DNA of 64,000 nucleotides from Symbiodinium natans (lineage: Eukaryota > Sar > Dinophyceae > Suessiales > Symbiodiniaceae), in the NCBI GenBank assembly GCA_905221605.1, contig CAJNDS010002357.1, forward strand, positions 1,235,331 through 1,299,330, in the 5' to 3' direction. The notes below the pieces were generated by a model, which had not been told where the DNA came from, made no database searches, and worked only from the letters and a program-made list of their open reading frames with translations. Shown here piece after piece: positions 58,777 to 64,000 of this stretch; positions within the stretch are counted from its first letter, which is position 1; every line of letters begins with the position of its first letter. The translations under genes were made by a program, and so were the position numbers.

Positions 58777-59352
58777 ACCCCCATCCAGGCTTCACGGGGC
58801 GGTTATCGACTACTTCCAAAGCAACCAATGTGGAAGCCAGGCAGCTTCACGTGCCAAAACAACCAACGAGACGGCCAAAAAGAGGCACGGTCACCGGGGA
58901 ACTGTAAATCAGCACCCCATCAAGCAAAACAAAAATCAGAATGTAAGCAATCAGCGCCCCAGCAAGTCCCTTCTTAGTCTTTCTCATCTTGAGTGGTTCG
59001 AGAGTGGGGTGGGGAAAAGCCAAAAACAGAGGTAAACAAACAATAAACATGAGGTTAACAAAATTAAGTGTTTCTTTTTATTGGTGCGACTGAATGTTCT
59101 GTCATGGCAGGAGTGGTCGCCCGAAAAGATACACGGTCACCGTGGAACTTTAGTCGCAGGAGCCGCAAAGCTCGAAAAAGGGCAGAAGTTAAGCAATCAG
59201 CGCCCCATCAAGCATCAGGAAAAGCCGGACAATAAGCAATCAGCACCCAAGCAAGCACGAAACAAATCAGAAGGAAGCAATCAGCGCACCATGAAGCATC
59301 AAAATCCAGGAATACGAGCAGAGACAGAACGAATGAACGAATACAAGCAGAA

Positions 59353-59354
59353 TG

Positions 59355-59396
<42 letters not shown>
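59353..59396. repeat. (GA)n microsatellite
   Basis: Lies in a GAACGAATACGAGCAG-rich low-complexity stretch up to about 59490; frames across it are artefacts. Confidence 0.9.
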
Positions 59397-59398
<2 letters not shown>

Positions 59399-59987
59399 AC
59401 GAATACGAGCAGAATGAATACGAGCAGAACGAGAACGACAACGAGACGAGCAGAAAGAACGAACACGAGCAGACTGAACACGAACAGAAAGACAACCCTG
59501 TTTTGGTGCCACAAGAAAGATCAAAAAGAGAAGATGCTGAGCAACAAGTAAGAGACTGGCACTTTTCGGAGTTGCACACACTACTGCGGGGGCACTCAAA
59601 CGTGTCCTACGCTTCTTGTGTCTTTTTGGGGTCTGATTTGGCTTCACTCAAGGCACATTCTCCAAACCCCCAGGCAAAGGGCCTACCTTGTCTCAAATCA
59701 ATAAAATGTTGTTGAAAATCCCCTTTCCCCCATGGCAATGTTGCAACACGTTGGTCATGTCAGACCAACCTTCAGCGTCCAACATTGCCATTGGGGGCTG
59801 AGTCTGCAGGAAGCTTTAAAAGCCCCTAACCTGTAGAACTGCAAATTAAAAACCAGGTTTTACACATGCTCCGCGCTGTAGGAAAAGCTTGATTTTTCGG
59901 CCAGTCGAATTTTATAAAAACTAGCAGGCTTGCAGAAGCCTACAAACCCTGCAGCTGTAGGCTTTGTCTTGGCTTCCGATGGAAAGA

Positions 59988-61835
59988 CTACAACCCTACT
60001 GCGCCAGCCGCTGCAACCAACTGTGTAAATTCTCCGTCAGGATCCTGCGTTCTGGATCCTTCTCCGTCTCCGTTTTCCAAGAAGGAATGCCCTTGGAAAT
60101 TGGCACACAATTGTGCCACTTGTGCTGGCAGAATCCACGTTCTAGCAACAGCATCTAATTTCTTATTGTGAATTACTCCATCTTTCTTATGCACGTAAGG
60201 AAAGAAGGTTATCACTTTAAGAGCAGAAGACTCTGGCTCTTTGGAGTGTCGATGGCAATACATTTTAAACCAAGCAGAGGGAAACAAGGCCCGCACGCGC
60301 GCCATGGTGGTCAGCCAGTGGGGACTTGTTGGCAAGAACAATGCAAGACCAGCCCAGGGCACCCCATGGTGGTTAGCCAGAGCTCCGAGCAACAGCCGAT
60401 ACAACTTGTGGCTTTATTGATCTTGCAATAAGCATGTTTTGTCTGCCCACACCAGAACGAGTTTGGTTGAGCTACGCTTTAAAAGTCTGTGTGTGAAGAC
60501 ATTTAGCTTAAGGCGTGACACAAGCCGCAGCACATACCGCAATGGTATTGCAAAACGTGTGAACAACCATGGGGCGTGTTTTTCCCCTATGCGCACAGGG
60601 TAAGAGCTTACTCTAAGATAAGGCAACGACAAAACCTCGCCGGCTCGCCTCCGAACTGCACATTCCGTAAGCCAGCAAATACAAATTCGCAAGTCACCAA
60701 GATCAGTTAGGCGAGGCGGAGACGAGTCGGAACATGTGGCCCTGAAAGTAAGGCACTTGTACTTGAGAAACACTCTTGCATCAGGCGGAAAGAAAGTCTG
60801 GATTCTGGCGCAGATGTCAGCTACGAAGCCTTGCTCATCGCAGAGCACAAATGCTCGATTCTCAAGGTATCCGCTCCTTTGTCGCATGAGCGGTACAATC
60901 AGCACTTGCAACATAACTATAGGCAACATGGGATCGATCGTCAGATCAAGAGGAAGGGGACTATCCGGAGGGTTGACAACCCGCAACTGCCTGTTGCGGT
61001 AGGACCCCACCAGACAGAATAAGCCTCTACCATTTGCTCAATGGAGGGAAAGGCGACTGCAACAAAGACTGTTCCAACTGGCTAGTCAATCAAGAAACTG
61101 ATCAGAGGGACAGCAAAAGGTCATCTCTTGTATAATCACCTGAACTTGTAGCAGATTGAGATCCAGCGGAAACGCAGTCGCACCCAAGATCAGCGGGAAC
61201 AGCTCGGCACCTAGTTGGGTAGAATCAATAAGGTACCATTCCCCTTGTGTATACAGTAAGGCGAGCAGCACAAGGAGTACTTGAGCAGCTTCTGTGCTGC
61301 GAATTGGTGCCTTTCAAGTCCATTCTGCTTCTATGCTCCAATTGGTGCCTTTCAAGTCCATTCTGCTTCTGTGCTGCCAATTGCTGCTGCCTTCCAAGTC
61401 CCCTCTCTGTTTTTTTGGAGTTTCCTGTCAAATGCAGCCGAACTGTATCCCTGCTTCAACCAAGACAAAGGTAGCAACTTGCCCCGCAAATGTGCAAGCA
61501 GCACCGAGACCTTGTTTCTAAAACGCACACGCCATTTGCGTGGTAAACTGAAATTCTTGAGTAGCCCTGGCAAGTAGCACCGGGAGTGACTGTTGCAAGG
61601 TGCGGGGTGGCGCACGGAGACGGAGAAGTATTAGATCGGGCAGCAAGCTCAGCCTAAGAAAGAAGACCTTATAGCTGCACATTGATGTGATCGCAATCCT
61701 TCTCGTAAGAGAACAGGCCAGGCTGTGCTGCGGAGGGAACTCCAAGGACTTTTCTAAGCTGTTCCGGTGCCAAATCAAGGCAAAGAGCCATTGCGCCTGT
61801 TGAAATCTTTGCCTGGTAGCTTGAGCAAAAGGCAA
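59988..61835 (-). CDS. Candidate multi-exon gene in a lower-GC stretch
   Basis: Four long minus-strand open stretches: 61518-61835 (RFQQAQWLFALIWHRNSLEK), 61086-61271 (GEWYLIDSTQLGAELFPLIL), 60414-61010 (198 codons, SGYLENRAFVLCDEQGFVAD, ARVFLKYKCLTFRATCSDS), and 59988-60404 (KVITFFPYVHKKDGVIHNKK). All are protein-like and lie on the strand used by the other genes. Base composition is lower in GC than the flanks, so transfer or a different gene class is possible. No family was recognised. Exon joints are not worked out, and a dispersed repeat interrupts the last stretch at about 60296-60390. Confidence 0.4.
61299..61404. repeat. About 37-bp tandem repeat, three copies
   Basis: AATTGGTGCCTTTCAAGTCC followed by ATTCTGCTTCTGTGCTGC; the third copy has diverged. 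Confidence 0.8.
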
Positions 61836-62046
61836 AGCATGTAAGGGGCCACTTATAAGTATTTTTTGGACTGACGCCTCTTTACTACATCAGTAGCACA
61901 GTAGGCCGGTCTTGTTGGGCTCGACGTAAAGGGTGAAACAAAGTCAGCGCACACAATCCGCCAGACACACCAAGCAACCACCAAGCAAACAAACACCAAA
62001 GAAACAAAGCGAGCAATCGCGCTGAACTACTAGATACCCCACGGAC

Positions 62047-62160
62047 TCAGTACTCGAAGTCGTCAATGAAGTCCCGGTTCACAAGGAAGCACAGAGCTTG
62101 TGGGGGAATCGCAAATTGCGACATTGCCAGATTCTCAAAACCACCATCATGTAGCCACTG
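62047..62160 (-). CDS. Terminal exon, DFEY family, copy 1
   Basis: 37 codons plus TGA: QWLHDGGFENLAMSQFAIPP, QALCFLVNRDFIDDFEY, stop. It aligns without gaps to copy 2 at 63130-63243, sharing WLHDGGF, NLA, S, FA and DFEY. Equal length with scattered changes supports this frame. Likely 3' exon of a small minus-strand gene. Function unknown. Confidence 0.45.
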   Translation of the reverse strand, partial: QWLHDGGFENLAMSQFAIPPQALCFLVNRDFIDDFEY

Positions 62161-62299
62161 GTGCGACAGCGGTTATTCAAACCGAGGTCATCAGAAGAGG
62201 TTCGGATCACGTACTCGTTGTCAAGGACAGACAACCGACACTCAATGGCGAAAGGATGTTGCAAGTCAGACTCCCTAGGGGGGATGAAAGATGTGCATA

Positions 62300-62580
62300 T
62301 GCCCCATGGTGGTCAGCCAGTGGGGACTTAACAGCAAGAACAATCAAGGCAAGACCGGCCCAGGGCACTCCATGGTGGTCAGCCAGTGGAGTAGCTCCGA
62401 GCTCTGGGTGCTCCATTCACCTTGGCGTACAAGTGCCCACCCAGAGAGGTGTCCGCGCCCGGCACAGGGGGCATATGCCCCATGGAGGTCAGCCAGTGGG
62501 GACTTAACAGCAAGAACAATCAAAGCAGGACCGGCCCAGGGCACTCCATGGTGGTCAGCCAGTGGAGTAGCTCCGAGCAC
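62300..62580. repeat. Dispersed CCATGGTGGTCAGCCAGTGG repeat
   Basis: A block of about 100 bp holding two copies of the 20-mer CCATGGTGGTCAGCCAGTGG recurs at 62300-62400, 62478-62580, 63377-63475 and (diverged) 60301-60385. It lies between predicted exons, so probably intronic or intergenic. Confidence 0.8.
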
Positions 62581-63028
62581 AGGGTTCTCCAGTCAACCTG
62601 GCGTACAAGTGCCCACCCAGAGAGGTGCCCGCGCACGGCCACAGGGGGGGCGAGAGTAGCTGCAGCTACCGATTCCACGGGGAGAGTCCACAGCGAGTTA
62701 CCAAACCCTTAACGCCACAGGGTTTATAATGACAACGAGGAACCTCCCATTCCAGGCATCTCACACAAGGCCACGCAACCTTGGCGCTGGCCTGCGCATC
62801 GGCACGCATCAGGTCCCTCCAAACCCAAACCCGCAAGGTACGTCGGTAAGGAGATGGGAGGGCTCACATCACATTGGTGCCGAAGTGCAAGGATCTCCAT
62901 GGTATTGCTACCTTGGTCCAATCAGAGCCGTCAGGTAACATCCACGCGGGCGGGGAGCCCACTTGCCCTGCCGCAGGCCAAGCTCAGACGAGGGTGACCC
63001 TCTAGAGTCTCAAGAGGGCCAGGTTGTT

Positions 63029-63094
63029 CTACAAGTGGGGAATGGCTCCCTGCCAAGTCAGCGGGTGCATAATCTCCACGTAGAAGTGTCCACA
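63029..63094 (-). CDS. GHFYxEI exon, copy 1
   Basis: CGHFYVEIMHPLTWQGAIPHL then a stop in this frame. Matches the exon at 63890-63953 (GHFYAEIRFPLPWQCAIEHL). The stop means it is either spliced before its end or broken. Confidence 0.35.
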   Translation of the reverse strand, partial: CGHFYVEIMHPLTWQGAIPHL

Positions 63095-63129
63095 GCCAGC
63101 GCGCCGAACTGCTAGGTCACCCTGTGCAC

Positions 63130-63243
63130 TCAGTACTCGAAATCTTCGAAGAGGCCGGGAGCACACATGTAGCACCGAGTGCGCAGGTGCGTCGCAAAAT
63201 GCGACGTTGCCAGATTCACAAAACCACCATCATGCAGCCACCG
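63130..63243 (-). CDS. Terminal exon, DFEY family, copy 2
   Basis: RWLHDGGFVNLATSHFATHL, RTRCYMCAPGLFEDFEY, stop. Same length as copy 1, about 1083 bp away, so the gene is tandemly duplicated. Confidence 0.45.
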   Translation of the reverse strand, partial: RWLHDGGFVNLATSHFATHLRTRCYMCAPGLFEDFEY

Positions 63244-63743
63244 ATGCGAATACATTCAGCACCAGCCAAGGCCGTTCACGAGAAGGTTCACAAGTCCGCC
63301 ATCACAGGTGGGGCATAGTCGTGCCTTGGCACGGGACGTTGCAGGTGTCAACCTTCTTGATCCGAAGTATAAAGTTGCCCCATGGTGGTCAGCCAGTGGG
63401 GACTTAACGGCAAGAACAAAGGGTAGGACCAGCCCAGAGCACTCCATGGTGGTCAGCCAGTGGAGCCTCTCCGAGCACAAGGCGCAACGTTCTTTTGACT
63501 CACAAGAGTCTCGTCCGACGGCCAAAGCAGGCTTGACTGCTTCGTTCCAATCAGAGCCATCAGGTAAACCCAAGCAGGCGGGGACCCCACCTGCCCCGCA
63601 GGAAGCGGGAGAGTCCCCCAGTCGAAACTTCGCACTCAAGGCCAAGCAACTATCTCCTTGGCCGGTGAGGGTTGAGGGTTCAATAACCAGAATCAGACCC
63701 TCCATGCCCAAACCGACAGACGTCGGCGAGGAGATGTGAGGGC

Positions 63744-63968
63744 TCACATCACGCTTGGCCACCTACCGATGGGGAGGTAGTCATGTATGGCTGCTTTGAC
63801 GCAAGCAGAGATATACACCCAAGCAGGCAGGGAACCCCGCAGCAACCCAAGCACAGGCGAGAATGGCTCTCGTGAAGGCCAGGTTGTCCACAGGTGCTCG
63901 ATGGCACATTGCCAGGGAAGTGGAAACCTGATCTCCGCGTAGAAGTGTCCACAACCCAGAGGCAGCAT
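63744..63968 (-). CDS. GHFYxEI exon, copy 2
   Basis: Open frame with GHFYAEIRFPLPWQCAIEHL and then REPFSPVLGLLRGSLPAWVY. SPPAWVYLMALIG at about 63560-63595 is a further related piece. Upstream exon(s) of the DFEY gene copy 2 are likely; joints are unresolved, and the gene continues toward or past the right edge. Confidence 0.35.
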   Translation of the reverse strand: MLPLGCGHFYAEIRFPLPWQCAIEHLWTTWPSREPFSPVLGLLRGSLPAWVYISACVKAAIHDYLPIGRWPSVM

Positions 63969-64000
63969 CCCCTAGCTGGTCTCTCCCAATTGGCATGACG

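Noticed and set aside
58433-59035. 200-codon plus-strand frame rich in proline
   Set aside because: Created by the minisatellite and the 78-C run; the coding signal is only repeat composition.

Overview
This window looks like nuclear DNA of an alveolate, most likely a dinoflagellate. The reasons are: (i) genes are broken into short exons whose introns end in AG followed by G and mostly begin with GC instead of GT; (ii) nearly every credible exon, from one end to the other, lies on the minus strand, as in dinoflagellate unidirectional gene arrays; (iii) TTTAGGG-type interstitial telomeric repeats are scattered throughout; (iv) most of the sequence is GC-rich, repeat-rich and non-coding. Species cannot be named, and a chromerid cannot be fully excluded. 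No bacterial operon, tRNA, rRNA, CRISPR array or complete transposase was seen. Exon boundaries below were inferred by comparing duplicated copies within the window, not from transcripts.

Layout. 1-4.7 kb: gene A (minus strand, cut by the left edge), a multi-exon gene with EF-hand-like microexons, a 707-nt exon resembling a HET (heterokaryon-incompatibility) domain, then leucine-rich repeat (LRR) exons. 4.7-12.7 kb: simple repeats, a 516-bp terminal-inverted-repeat element (7321-7836), a candidate membrane protein (8.6-9.2 kb) and isolated exons. 12.7-31.1 kb: gene B, a paralogue of gene A whose exon order matches it. Its 3' half is a tandem array of about 3.2-kb units carrying ten single-LRR exons, mostly exactly 90 nt and all phase 1, ending in a stop exon at 12697-12770. 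31.2-37.6 kb: further candidate exons, a hairpin element, and a complete four-exon spherulin-4-like secreted-protein gene (34716-36201) whose three introns all start with GC. 37.6-46 kb: telomere-like blocks, a 329-bp tandem repeat and a few candidate exons. 46.3-55.1 kb: two complex macrosatellites. 55-59.7 kb: dense telomere-like tracts, AT-rich islands, a palindromic minisatellite and a run of 78 C. 59.9-64 kb: a lower-GC stretch with long minus-strand open frames, then a tandemly duplicated small gene ending in DFEY plus stop.

How it fits together. Genes A and B would each encode a modular protein: EF-hand-like segment, small helical repeats, HET-like domain, then LRRs. This resembles the effector-plus-LRR layout of intracellular immune receptors. 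That comparison is an inference from motifs; the protein chemistry is unknown. The LRR part of gene B appears to have grown by duplicating symmetric one-repeat exons together with their introns.
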